A DNA stretch of 64,000 bases. It comes from Ptychodera flava (Eukaryota; Hemichordata; Enteropneusta; Ptychoderidae). The translations under genes and the position numbers were made by a program. The DNA is taken from the NCBI RefSeq assembly GCF_041260155.1, contig NW_027248392.1, positions 319,501-383,500 on the forward strand. The letters run 5' to 3'. Shown here piece by piece: positions 47,808 through 59,611 of this stretch (positions are counted from its first letter, which is position 1; every line of letters starts with the position of its first letter). The notes beneath the pieces were generated by a model that was not told the DNA's origin, made no database searches, and was given only the letters and a program-made list of their open reading frames with translations.

Positions 47808-50800
47808 TTAATCTCCTTGAAGTCCCTTCCTATGCCTTATCGCACTTATCATGTTGCTAAGATAATTATCAATATCCGCTTCTTTAACTTCTTTAGGCTG
47901 GCTGTACATCTGCGTGAAAGCTGCAATGATAATATTTGCGGAAAAGAAAAATAAAGAACATTGTTACCTGAAAAATTTTTTAAAGTTTACTTGTTAAATG
48001 GGATAAAGTGTGGCTACATATTATTAACATCTGTATGACCTTAAATCTTTGTACTTTTGCTGAAATAGATCTCTCAGTTTGGCAAACAAAAATCTACAAA
48101 GACACAAAAATTGCTGTTGGACTTAGTGAATCGTGTACTGAATTGATTGGGATTCCATTTTACCAAAGATTTTGAATACTGACAACCTCATACTACCAGA
48201 AGGTCGAGAGTGAAAGTCATTTTGGGTCATAAAAATCTGTGTAAGGATTTTTAAGAACTACAATGAAGCTCTCTCTCACATAGGATATGGCTTGCAGCAA
48301 ATATGCCAAGAATATCAAAAAGAATCTGTAATACGACAATTGCCATAAGTCTTTGGTACAATGTTATTAAATGACACAGAACACAACCTTGATATGACCG
48401 CACATTCTTGTATGTCTGGCAGTATGAGCTATGATGTACTTAAAAAAAATTGTGACCAAAAAGGACTCACGGTGGGAATTCAATTCAAAACTTGTTGACA
48501 GCAGTTGCAATATAGCATTTTTTCTGAATGTTTAACCACTCCAAACTCCAAAACAGAAATTTGAAGAAGTAGGGTCATGTGAAAAACATAAAAATGTCTA
48601 ATTATTACATACCTAAAATGGATGACAAGAATCAATGCCTTGTCTTTCATTTGATCCTTGGCCTTTCACGTTGCGGGTAACCAATTCGTCATCGGTATAA
48701 AACTGATGCAACAGGAACCTAACACATGCTGTTGGTGACCGTTGTTTTGCTTTCGGAACTGCTCTTGTGAAGTTAGGATGGGACATACACACAATCCCTA
48801 GGTGTGAGAGGGACATACTGCAAAGTTTTTAAAAATAAAGAAAATTAATACACCACATAGTAACATACCACAACCAGAATTTGACATATTAATTATTCTA
48901 TCTTGTCCACATTTGTATGTTTGTGAAGTAATATGGTACCACGTCTTAAAAGGATAGCGGAGGGGTCAGCAAATGTGATTTATACATAATTATCTCCTTT
49001 TGGGATGAATAACTAAGTAGATCTAGTTTTGGTAGTTTACTGTAGTTTACTAAAATTGCGAGTGATTTAGAACTTCTCTCCCATCTGAATGTCACCCTAA
49101 CCCCAATTTGGCAATACTGCTTCAATTTTTTCCTCATTATTTTGACTCTCATTTTCTTTCACAGGTTTTCTTTTTGATATTTTGTCACTGCTTCACTTTT
49201 TTCTGATTATTTTGACTTTCATTTTCCTTCAAAGGTTTTGTTTTTGATTTTTTTGTTGCATTGGAAGACCTCTGTGTCTCATGCCACTTTTCCCCATTGA
49301 TGGCTTTCTCCAAATTATGCTTCAATTTTAGGAGATGCTCCTTGTCTCCTGCAATAAAGTCATTTTAGAGGAAATAGAAATCATGACAGATATACCATGG
49401 GAAAAAAATATGTGACTCAAAATATTGGACAATGCTGAACCATCAAGACCAAGAACAAGCTAAACTTTTGAAAACTAAAGCAATGCTTTTACATGTATGC
49501 GCTAAGGGGAAAATATACTTACAACTTTTGTCTTGGACAAGACAAGGGTAGTACCTCTTGTCTGAAGGCCAAAAGGCTTCAATAGTGTCTCCGTCTCTCC
49601 GAACCTCTTCACTTTTAACAATCAACAGCGTATTATCTTCACAGAATTGTATGAGCTGAAATTCTAAATTAAAATCATGTTTTTATTGATATGTGATTGG
49701 TTAGTGACCATCACCTTCATAATCAGTATCACGAAAGGCTACAAGAAAATTATCAAGAAAACCGTCAGTATATCCATTGTTCAGTTTTATGGATTTTTTA
49801 AAACGAAATAGTCAAGATATCCTGCCATGTTACAGCCAAAGGTGGGTTTCAACAGTCTTTTGAATCTGTACTATGGTGGATCTAAGTGCACCCCCTTACA
49901 TCACATTGTTTGCCTCACAATATTTTAGGGTAATTTCAATTTCAATGTATTCACTCAGGTACTGTTACACATGCTAGTACTAAGTTTCCAGTATCCTCAA
50001 ACACATCTTGATCTGTTTATGCAAACATTTTAAGCCCCTCAACATAAATTTAGTGCAGACATGCTTTGAATTCAGTTTGATCCGTAAAAAGCAGAAAAAT
50101 ATTTTGACTTGGTTGTGTGGATCTTAGTGATCTTGTTTGCCTCACAATGAGTGAATACATTGAAATAGGAATTACCCTAAATGATGCCATGGTGTGTTTT
50201 AAAATGATTATATCACACCAAAGATTTCCTCAAGTTCCACTCTTCTGCTTCCAAGAAACACATTTGTTATTTGATCCACGGATAACTTTCAATGTAAGAC
50301 GTCCCATATAGCATATATGCAGTCAATGTTTTCTCAAGAAGAATGTAGTTGGAGGAATTTGTCTACTGTACACAAATACATGTTTTCAACTGGCTGTGAT
50401 GTACATGTGGGGCCTTATAGAGAGGCAAATGATTTAAACAGGCAGTGTTCTCCACAAATGAAAATTGAAGAGGGGTGCCTAATTGACATAATTTATGAAC
50501 AATTCAAATACTACGTGCACCACTCTGTGTTGTGCATTTTCGCTAAATTAATGACTGAAAACCAGCAAACTATCCTGAAAATTAGGTTCCCTTGTTATCT
50601 CAACGCTACAAAGTCATATTAGTGTTGCAGTTATTTACATCATGGTGTAGCTACCTCCATGTTTACATAATTGTGGAAGTATTCTACTGTATAATGCATG
50701 AAACGATGACGGACATTCCAGTCTATGTAGTATGAATTCACTCGAGCTGAAGCAACGCCATACAACAGAACGTTTCTGGTGGCCAACGCACATGAACGAA

Positions 50801-51209
50801 AGCAAGACAAATGGAGACTCTTTGGCACAAGATCGTCAAGGCACAGGCGCCGAGGGGGGTCGGTTAACACAAATGCAGTTGCAGGACAAAAAATCAGTCA
50901 TTTTAACCACAGTCCCGACTGTGTTTGAACAACGGAAGATATTATTCAGAAAACACAGACAAGTAATGTTTAAAAGGGTGGTCAGCGGAGTTCATAAAGT
51001 GGAAGGCAAGAGACGTAAGGTTGGCACCCTCTTATTAAAAAGCCACCGAAGAGAACACTGCACTGCAGATATCGAAAATCCTGGGCTACGTACATTGCAA
51101 ATTCATACGATTTCAAATACTGTGAAAACGTGATGATACATGAAAAATTGAACATACCTTGTTCCTCGAAGTTTGTTGTCTGTGCTCTTTTACGTTTTGC
51201 AGACATCAT
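47808..51209 (-). pseudogene. BEN-domain protein gene of the CACTA-like element
   Basis: Minus-strand exons with GT-AG borders: 51209-51158 (MMSAKRKRAQTTNFEEQ), 49663-49523 (phase-compatible; DNTLLIVKSEEVRRDG then IEAFWPSDKRYYPCLVQD, resembling a small Tudor/Agenet-like barrel), about 49345 downward (KEHLLKLKHNLEKAINGEKW, then a Lys/Ser-rich linker), 48817-48613 and 47920-47808. The last two encode a BEN domain: SPTACVRFLLHQFYTDDELV, then AFTQMYSQPKEVKEADIDNY, then LSNMISAIRHRKGL and a stop. BEN domains bind DNA and chromatin. An in-frame TAG ends exon 48613 where the consensus donor context suggests an ancestral AAG, so the gene is probably dead. It may have served as the accessory DNA-binding protein of the transposon. 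Confidence 0.65.
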
Positions 51210-51603
51210 GTACTCAGCTTCTGGTCAAAACTTGAAAATAACTGCACGAAGGCAATTCAAAGTCGCGTCTTTTTAACGCCGCGCCCAGTATAATGCTGGG
51301 TTTAACTTGGGCCGACCGTTGAAATGATCACTTTGACCTTTTGTCCTCGTTCCATCATAGTAACAATAAGATTGTCGTCGCATCAAAGTCTTGCCGTAAA
51401 AACAGTACCGTAAAATCACACAAAATCCATCAGTTGTCGGTAATTTTAGTACATTTATAGAAAAATATTGAAGACTTTTGTGATAAAGTGCGATCAGCAA
51501 GTATCTCTAAATATTTACCTGGGTGATCCATTTCCCAGCATGCTGTGTGACGTTCGGCCATATTGTTTCTTGTTGGAAGTTGGCAGTAGGAAGTTTCGAC
51601 TAC
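51210..51603. promoter_or_regulatory. shared intergenic region of the two transposon genes
   Basis: About 390 bp separate the divergent starts (51209 minus, 51604 plus). The segment must hold both promoters if the gene models are right. No clear TATA box was found. Confidence 0.4.
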
Positions 51604-54600
51604 ATGGCAGGCACAAATAATGATAGCAACAACCGTGAGCGTACGCGCAAACGAGGTAACTACTTTACCTACTTGAGCGACCCTTCGACGCCAATACCAC
51701 GTTCAACCAGAAGAAGGTGGTCCTCAAGAGACGACGTCGATCAGAGTACAAGCGATATGACCACGACCGATTGTAATTTCCAACACCACAGTCAAGTACA
51801 ACGTTAGACAGCAAGTAGTAGTCAGGTCGATCCGAGATGTGATATTCAAAAAAAACCCAAAGTACAACTGCCAGTTCTCCCGACAATGTCGACGATTTGT
51901 CAGATGATGTCCCACAATTTTCCTTTTTTGAAAGTGAAATCGGAAGTACGGACACGATAACAACGGAATGTACAGGTGAAACTGAAGACACTACACTTGA
52001 CGATTTAAGTTCAGACCTCGCAATCAAAAATGGGATAACTATCTCGACGACTACACTGCCGATTACGATGAGCGTTATCCGGATTCCTGCCAATATAATT
52101 CAGATAATGCTGAATTTTCGAGCGTAAGCCAAGACACTGACGAAGGAGATAAACTGCTATATCCTGGTGAAATTCATCCTGTTGTCTTGTTGTGCAGATT
52201 GCAAAGAAGGAACAGAATATTTGCGAGCATTTGGTTTGGATTCAAGAAACCAGATTGTGGCACGTTTCTGAAGCCGTTTGCTGTTTCATTTAAAGAAATG
52301 TATGACAAAGGTATGTCAGCTTGTTTTTTTGAGTACAACATCTTGTATTACATGCAAGGCTACACAAAGATAAACATTACTTTCATTGTTGTTGTTGGCC
52401 ATATTTTCATCCAAATTGTGTACACTGCTTCAAAAATCATGACTTAAACAAAAAAACATTACCATAAAAAAAAATTTGAAAAGCTGTTCATTAAGTGGGT
52501 ACTTTTTTTTTTTGCTTTCCGGCCACATTATTTACACACATTAATTTTTAGAGGGCCAAATGAGTAATTATTGTTATATCTGCTAGCAAATTTTTCTTTA
52601 GATTGGGCCATACATTTCAGTGTTCTCCCCAGGACATTGTGGAAGATGGCTAATTTGCATAACAATAACTGAAATTGTTATGGCAATGTATTTCTGTTGT
52701 TAATTAAAAATTTAAGAGTGGCAGCACCCACTCTATAGTTGATTGCTCTGTGGATAACACAACATTCTGTTGTGCATTTCGTCGTATTACTGTCAAAGGT
52801 TTGTAAAATGTGATTTACAGAAAAGGGGGTTACATGTACAAGAAAAGTGATGGCAGTGCATTGTACTACTAATTGTGAGGATTATTCTGTAAAAAAAAGT
52901 TTTATAACAAAATTAGTTATGCACTGTGACTTTTTATGTATGCAAAATTTGGGAAAGAAATACGTAAAAAAAGATCAATTTTTTATTCCTATGCCTCAAA
53001 AAAGTGATAAATAATATACTGGGAGACTCACCTGGTTGCTTGGTGAGAAACCAATTTAATCACAGGCCAGTATTGTGGGATAGACCCACATATTGGTGGT
53101 AACATGACAAAATGATAACTGCATGTGGGAAACATACATTTTTTGTAAGCATATTAACTGCAGGGTAATCCTTTAAAACCTATGGTATTTTTATCCACAG
53201 GCTTCCTCTTGCAAGACCCAGTGCTCCAGCCAGATGCATGTTTATGGAATGTAATCAATTAAACGGTATGTTGAGATGCCCATATTGTTTGTCACCTTGT
53301 GAAACTGTTAAGACAAGTGCCCGTGGTCTTTCACAGGTCTACTTATTCAACATAGAAAATCCTGCAATTGGGCATGCCAAGGAAAGAACGCATGAGTCAA
53401 CTATCAACTTTGCTCGTCAAGCACATAATATGAGGAAAACTGGCAAGTCATCCGCAGTGATGGGTGTGAAAAACATCAGTTGGTTTCTATTTGTCCCCAA
53501 ATTTGACATCATAAATGGCATGGGATCTGATTACATGCATTGTGTATGTTTAGGTATAATGAAAATGCTACTAACACTGTGGACTGATAAATCCCACAAA
53601 GAGGAGTCTTGGTACATAGGAAGCAAGCTACACATACTTGATAAAAATCTATATAAAGCCGCCATACATGATAACAAGAGCCCCCAGGGCACTATCTGGT
53701 GAACTTTCACATTGGAAAGCATCTGAGTGTAGGAGTTTTCTTCTTTATTATTCATTTCCATTACTATGGAAATTATTATTAACAGAGTTTTTTCAGCATT
53801 ATTGTTTATTGGTTGAAGCCGTATATGTTTTACTTCAATCATCAGTTTCATCAGCTGACTTAACAAGGGCATCAGGTCTTTTGAAACATTTTTCATTCAA
53901 AATTGAAAGTCTGTACAGTAAACAATACCAAACTTCCAATATGCATATGCTTCTACACCTTGTTCAACGAGTATTGTTTAGGATCCCTTTGGGCAATGTC
54001 ATGTTTTCCTATGAAGATTGTAATGGGGAACTTAGAGATCTTTTTCATGGAACCCAGAGCATTCAAGAACAAATAGTTACTGTTCTTTGCATTCAACAGC
54101 AAATCCCTAGTTTTGAGAGATCATTAACAAGTGGTTCTTCTGCAGAAAATTTTTATGAAAAACTTACCAGTGGGCAAAGAATTGGAAAAAAAAAAACAAA
54201 TGTGATATTGGAAATGATTGTCAGATTGTTGGGGCCATAGTCAAGGCACAAATATCACACTGAACGTTTGTGCATTGAAAGAAAACTGGGGCATGTGGAA
54301 AATGTCTGTAAAATTAAGCGTATTGTTGTAAAGGGAAGTGTGATACATAGCAAAGAGTACAACGACCAGAAATAGCTACACTGTACAGTTCATGAAACAG
54401 TCTGGGGAAGTGTCCTATGGCCAAGTAAGGTACTATGCAAAATGTAAACTTGTATGTCCTAATGAATTATTTGTGTACAGAAGCATGTTTTTGTCAGAAA
54501 CCTGTATATGTCGCCATGATAGACAAGTTCAAAGTCAGGCATGATCTAAAGGCATGTATAATACAAGATGATATCACAAATGCAACTTTGAAGATCATCC

Positions 54601-54725
54601 CTGTAGATAAAAATGAAAGACAACTTGTGTGCATAGACATTGGAAGTATAACTCAATGTTGCGTTTTTGTTGATTGCAACAGAGCTGAATGTTTTTGTTT
54701 GTGTGTCTGTTCCCCAACAACATAG
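51604..54725 (+). pseudogene. CACTA/EnSpm Tnp2-type transposase
   Basis: The start MAGTNNDSNNRERTRKRGNY leads to YLSDPSTPIPRSTRRRW, typical of animal EnSpm transposases, then an acidic Ser/Thr-rich region and the KLLYPG motif. Directly after comes RNRIFASIWFGFKKPDCGTF, which in intact proteins lies some 150-200 residues further on, so an internal part is missing near 52.17 kb. A donor GTATGT at 52311 and acceptor at 53200 frame an 890-bp intron. The next exon carries SAPARCMFMECNQLNGMLRC, KFDIINGMGSDYMHCVCLGI, HWKASECRSFLLYYSFPLLW and NMHMLLHLVQ...FEDCNGELRDLFHGTQ. Frames shift near 51.8, 52.0 and 53.68 kb, with a stop at 54238 and further stops after, so it is a dead copy. The product would cut and paste the element. 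Confidence 0.85.
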
Positions 54726-55370
54726 AAAAGGATTAGGGGACTCAATAATTCTGTTGACAGATTTCCTTTTTCCAAGCTTGCAAACACATTTTACAGAAAT
54801 GTGAGTGAAATTTCACATTTTTTGTGCACTTGCTACAAATAAATCAATGCATTAGTGGGATGATATGGAAATGTAAAAGAATTTGTGAACACATAGCCAT
54901 TTCATTACATGCAATAAAATATTCATTGACAAGAGAATTGAATTTTGTCAGTAATTGTGTGAATGTTTAATCTTAGCCATTATCAACATATAGTGCTATC
55001 ATTCAGTCTCTAATATGAATACTATCACAATTTCTATGATTTAAAAAACTTTCTGCGAAAATTGTAAATTAAAAGTTGTGAGTAAATCTGAATGAAATCA
55101 AAAATATACATATTTAGCTCACAATCGGTGTAACAATGTGAGCTTATTGTATATGTCAGCAGCATTTGTCGTATGGGGTGGAGGGACAGTGATGTATGTA
55201 ATTGTATGTGTATGTGTGTCTATTTTTTTCTTTATGGCAACCCTTACAAAGCAGGGGCTCACTAAAAATAACAGGAGCAGCAAATTACGCAGGGAACTGG
55301 AAATGCAAGTAAAAAATTACAGAACAAGCTGAAAAAAATATCAACCACACTATGCTGAAGAGGAAATAAT
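54726..55370. other. non-coding, 3' of transposase
   Basis: AT-rich, with no recognised coding sequence. It likely holds the transposase 3' UTR. Confidence 0.4.
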
Positions 55371-55374
55371 ACTG

Positions 55375-55505
55375 TATGCATGTATGTATGTGTGTGTGCA
55401 TGTGTATGTATGTACGTATGTATGTATGTATGTATCTATCTATGTATGTGTGTGTGTATTGTATGTACGTATGGAGATGTGGATTGATTGATGGATGGAT
55501 GGATG
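55375..55505. repeat. (GTAT/TG)n and (GGAT)n microsatellite
   Basis: Compound simple repeat of TATG, TGTG and TATC, ending in GATGGATGGATGGATG. Confidence 0.95.
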
Positions 55506-55646
55506 TACATAACTTTCCACTGCTATAAAGTTAAAACCACTGCACATTTCAGCTTTGTATTTTGCGTGCAAATGCGCTCTTGGCTGTAGATGAGATTTTT
55601 TAGGGTTTCAAGACCACGGTTCAGAAAACCTGTAGTAATGGTTCTG

Positions 55647-55694
<48 letters not shown>

Positions 55695-55695
55695 T
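55647..55695. repeat. (ATT)n microsatellite
   Basis: About 16 ATT units. They account for the poly-isoleucine open frames on both strands. Confidence 0.98.
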
Positions 55696-55859
55696 TTCTT
55701 CTTCCATCCTCGAAATGCAACTGCCATGAGAACACCGTTGTACCTAGAGACTTCAAATTTGGCACGTGGGTAAAATTCATCACAAGTAATTTTAATTTAA
55801 ACTTTAAAATTGACTTCATTTCATAAAAATTGATAAATTTGGTAAAAGTCACTTTTTAG

Positions 55860-56800
55860 GCCATAGGTCTGTTCCTTCATGCAAAATATGAAGGTCATAC
55901 CCAAAGTCAATTTTGAGAAGCTTTTCAAAGTATTATTTTTCTGATTTTTCTATGACCTTTGACCTCCCCTATAACTTTGCAGCTAAGCTATGGCTTGGGA
56001 TTATTCTGGCCAATGTAAGAACGCCAGAGGGCTAGTGTCTATTGAACATTGACCAGCAGCGGACTTAATTTCACACTAAAATTTGAGGGATGCCCCTTGA
56101 CATAATGTCACATGACCAACGACTTTCTTACCTCATTTATTATGCACATATCTAATTCTGGGCAAGCCAATAGAGCTAGAGGTCTGATTTTTAGTATATA
56201 GGGATAACTTTGGATACAATTTTTTTGACAAAATGTCTCGCTACCTCAATGACCTTTGACCCAAATATAACATATTTGTCCATAACTCAGTAACCATTGG
56301 TGCTACACCCTTCATATTTGGTATGATGGGACACCTTATGACAGCACATCCTGTACCTCATTAATTATGCACATACCTAATTCTGGGTAAGCCAAAAGAG
56401 CTAGAGGTCTGATTTTTGGTATATAAGGATAACTATGGGATACAATTTTTTTTACAAAATATCATGTAACCTCGATGACCTTTGACCTCAAATATACATA
56501 TTTGTCCATAACTCGGTAACCTCAAGGGCTACACCCTTCATATTTGGTATGATGGGAGAACTTATGGTGCCATATCCTGTACCTTATTAATAATACACAT
56601 ATCTAATTTTGGGCAAGCTGATAGAGCTAGAGGTCTGAATTTTGGTATATAGGGAAAACTATGACATTCAATTCTTTTAAGAAAATGTCACATCACCTTG
56701 ATGACCTTTGACCTCGATTTCACAAATACTACCGTAGCCTTCCATTTTATTGCGCATGTATTTCTCTATTGCCCCTGTTGACCAAGATATCTCGAAACCC
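55860..56800. repeat. tandem repeat of about 226 bp with TGACCTTTGACCT core
   Basis: Four diverged units share TGACCTTTGACC(T/C), CATAACTC(A/G)GTAACC, CTACACCCTTCATATTTGGT, TTAATTATGCACATA and AGAGCTAGAGGTCTGA. The cores are at 55953, 56250, 56476 and 56702. The array lies inside the CACTA-like element and may be a dispersed satellite that inserted there. Confidence 0.9.
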
Positions 56801-57178
56801 GGTCGGTGCTGCTTTGCAGCTATATTTTCAAATGAAATTTTCATTCCCTAGAATATGCAAATGTACATAATGACAAAAATGGTAAAAAAATTAATAACAA
56901 CCTCTGTTCAGATTGCTTTGAAAATTACTATGCAAGTATCTTTGGGGGGGATCTTATACAGTATTGTGCATTTTGATTATACAGTATTATGCATTTTGTG
57001 ATGACTGTTTATTTTCTAGGAATGAATTTTTTGGTAATGTTCTTCTTTCTTTATAATTTGTTCAATTATGACAAAATTACATTTAGGTTGAAATTTTTGA
57101 CATTTTTTTGTCCAAAATTTCTCTGACATTTTCTTGAGTCCAAATTGGTCGTGTTTTTGATTTGATTATAATTGCCCT

Positions 57179-57480
57179 AAAATTTCTAAGTCACATGCAG
57201 TTTTTTTCGGGTGGCTATGATAATGCCTTGAAATTTCTAAGTCACATGCAGGTTTTTTTTTCGGGTGGCTATGATAATGCCTCAAAATTTCTAAGTTCAA
57301 AGGTGGTATGTTTAGGGCGGTTATGCTTATGCCTCAAAATTTCTAAGTTCCAAGCTGGTATGTTTAGGGCGGTTATGCTTATGCCTCAAAATTTCTCAGC
57401 CACAAGCTGGTATGTTCGGGGCGGTTATGATACAGCTTCAAAGCTTCTCAGTCTAAAGCAGGCGTCTTTTAGGTACGCCA
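57179..57480. repeat. right subterminal six-unit tandem array, about 52 bp
   Basis: Units start near 57179, 57231, 57284, 57335, 57388 and 57438, each as AAATTTCTAAG(T/C)... then GGGTGGCTATGATAATGCC or GGGCGGTTATGCTTATGCC. The last unit is the most diverged. The array sits about 180 bp inside the right end and has no counterpart at the left end. Confidence 0.9.
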
Positions 57481-57659
57481 ACATCATACCTAGCCATGGA
57501 GGTAGAAAGGGGGTAGGACTGCTCACAAACCAACAACACACCAGTTTACACAGTGGTTTGTCTTAGGTTTGACAAGGGTATGTTGTAATCTTTTGGGTGT
57601 TGTTCAGGTACTGTATGGGTAGACCTTAGGCGTACCCAAGTGCCTCTGAATTTGGTAAG

Positions 57660-58375
57660 GGTAGTCAGGAAACCTGCAGAGTTCTGTATGATCATCGTTC
57701 CGAATTAAGGTGAATTTTTTGGTCAAAGTAGTTCAGAAACAATGTATGCCAGATTCCTTGTGTTGTTTTTGTCACCGTCATACGCGTATACGGACGGTTT
57801 TCCATTAAAAACGGTAAAAATATCCAGTGCTCGTAAATGCGTGCATAGTTTATTCAGTGACTGTTTATGCAGCAGTTGTCGATTCGACTAGGATTTGCCA
57901 CCACGTATCAACTGTAAACACCGCCTCAACAGTCAATACGAAAATGTTGTGCTGAATCGAGTACGATAATAATTGGCTTGCAGTGGGAAAGGTCAGTCCA
58001 TCATCCGTCAAAGTCGTTGAGCCAAAAATCTCCACTGTGCACCAACTACATGAGTGGCTGTTATAGTTGTACACGTAGTTCCATGGGCTTTCCTCTGTCC
58101 CTTGTTACGAGCTATGTTCAAAGTTCGTCATGCTACGAATATCGGTGAAGTACCGGGTACATTGATTTTGTTCAAAGCCACTGGCTGTTTGTTCCACGTG
58201 TTGTTTTTTGTGTCCCTAACGCTGGCTGGCTCTATATGCGTACAAACATAGCAGTTGGGATTGAGATTTCCCGGATAAATAGATACACTCATAGTTTATT
58301 CCGCCTCTGACGCAAAGATACACACTGTTTTACATGTGCCACTCCTAGGCCCTGGGATCGATTTCCATACCTTTA
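57660..58375. other. unassigned stretch between CACTA element and Polinton piece
   Basis: No gene or repeat was recognised in about 0.7 kb. It is likely old host DNA or unrecognised element sequence. Confidence 0.4.
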
Positions 58376-58405
58376 CGGTAGCTATTTCATATTGTCTGGC
58401 TCGAG

Positions 58406-59611
58406 TCAGAATATTCCGCCTACAATAGTAATAAATATGGCTAAAGATAACAAACCAATTTTGCCGTATTCGTGAATAGGCGCGACGCCGGCGAGTGACA
58501 CGGCTGCTGCCTTCGGAATCTGACTTGTGTCAACAGCGTCTGCCGTATTGGGTGGCCCTCCGGAGCGTTCCGAAGGGGGCTCATCCTGCCATTTCACAGC
58601 ATCCTCTTCCCCTTCCATCTCAGGTTTAGCACTTTCTTTAATTTCTGTGTTTATATCTCCGTTTACCCCGAAGACCATAGATTCTGTTGCGTATTGCAAT
58701 TCATTATTATAACCTGTGATTGCCGGGCCTGAAAGAATGACCATTTTAGACGGTAAGAGAAGTAAATTGGGCGAAACGGCCATATCAAGTTTGACACCAG
58801 TATTCATTATTGTGTCTTGATATCGCCTATAACTGATTACTTTGTCGGTATTACGAATTTCATCTTCGAGGAGAACGCCGAATTCTTTTCGGACTTGCTC
58901 TGCACTGCCAGTATCACCCACTATGGTACTGCGAATATTTGCTTGTGCGCCGAGTATACAATATACGTAGGCTTCAAGACTTACATTGAGGCGGGCGAGA
59001 CCGGCCTTTGTTAGTCCAGAGTCTCCCTTCAGAGGGATGAAACTATTGTATTGGCCCTCCGATCCATCATTTCGGAAGAAATAAAAGTGTGGTCTGTCTT
59101 TATCGGGCAGTACATGTTTTTTCTTTCCAAAAATGGTATGTTTATAGAAAACGCCTCTGTCGGCGGAGAGGAAAAAGTCATGACCATTGTATATTGCTTT
59201 TGGCTGTCGAACGCGTCTACGATTAGTGTAATATTCATAACCATAACCAAGACCTGAGTTTTGACCTTTGCGATATCGAAAGTCGGACTTCGTTAGGCTT
59301 ATATTTCCAAATTCTGTACATAGAAGTTCACATTTGACGAGATTGTATGGATTGTCGTCGGCTTTGAAGATCCCTTCATCATCTGGAAGTGCAACGCCCA
59401 TTTCATGAAGGATACGACGTATTGTAAAATATACATGAAAATGGCAGAATGATCGTATTTGTGGCGGATATATCTTATCAAAGAGATGGGCGAATGATAT
59501 ACCGCAACCAGTAGTGCTGCACCATACAGCAAAATTTAATTGCTGGTCCCAGTATTTCATGTGCGGGACGCCCAACCATATATTACTTTCTTTAGCTGAT
59601 CGGTGAGTGAT
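58406..59611 (-). pseudogene. Polinton structural protein, distal part
   Basis: A long minus-strand open stretch begins just inside the insertion border with GVPHMKYWDQQLNFAVWC and TTGCGISFAHLFDK, a signature I associate with a conserved large Polinton virion protein. The exact class (PX/PY or penton-like) was not settled. The middle is rich in aromatic and charged residues. An acidic, Pro-rich linker follows, then a C-terminal transmembrane helix (GKIGLLSLAIFITIVGGIF). The protein is split by the nested element at 59612. Confidence 0.6.

Larger units (their letters stand above)
45518..57659 (+). mobile_element. CACTA/EnSpm-like DNA transposon with two genes, 12.1 kb
   Basis: The left end CCTTACCGGAATCAGG and the inverted right end (CTGAATTTGGTAAGG) match. 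A second shared block, GTATACCTGAAAAACACTCA on the left and AGTACCTGAACAACACCC on the right (inverted), supports diverged terminal inverted repeats of about 90 bp. Inside are a Tnp2-type transposase on plus and a BEN-domain gene on minus, transcribed divergently from about 51.2-51.6 kb. The left subterminal zone repeats a 125-bp unit, and the right zone is a six-unit 52-bp array. Exact end bases and the target duplication could not be fixed, and the ends do not read CACT. The transposase identifies the superfamily. Both genes are damaged, so the copy is inactive. Confidence 0.75.

Noticed and set aside
50732-51133. Basic 133-codon plus-strand frame overlapping the BEN gene first intron
   Set aside because: No recognised domain, no fitting splice signals, and it lies opposite a well-supported minus-strand exon; it is more likely chance.
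55590-55852. Membrane-like open frames with poly-isoleucine on both strands
   Set aside because: They are translations of an (ATT)n microsatellite.
45518-57659. Assigning the 12-kb element and the 2.7-kb CACTG element to one family
   Set aside because: Their terminal sequences and subterminal motifs differ (CCTTACC versus CACTGTAAA), so shared mobilisation cannot be claimed from this window.
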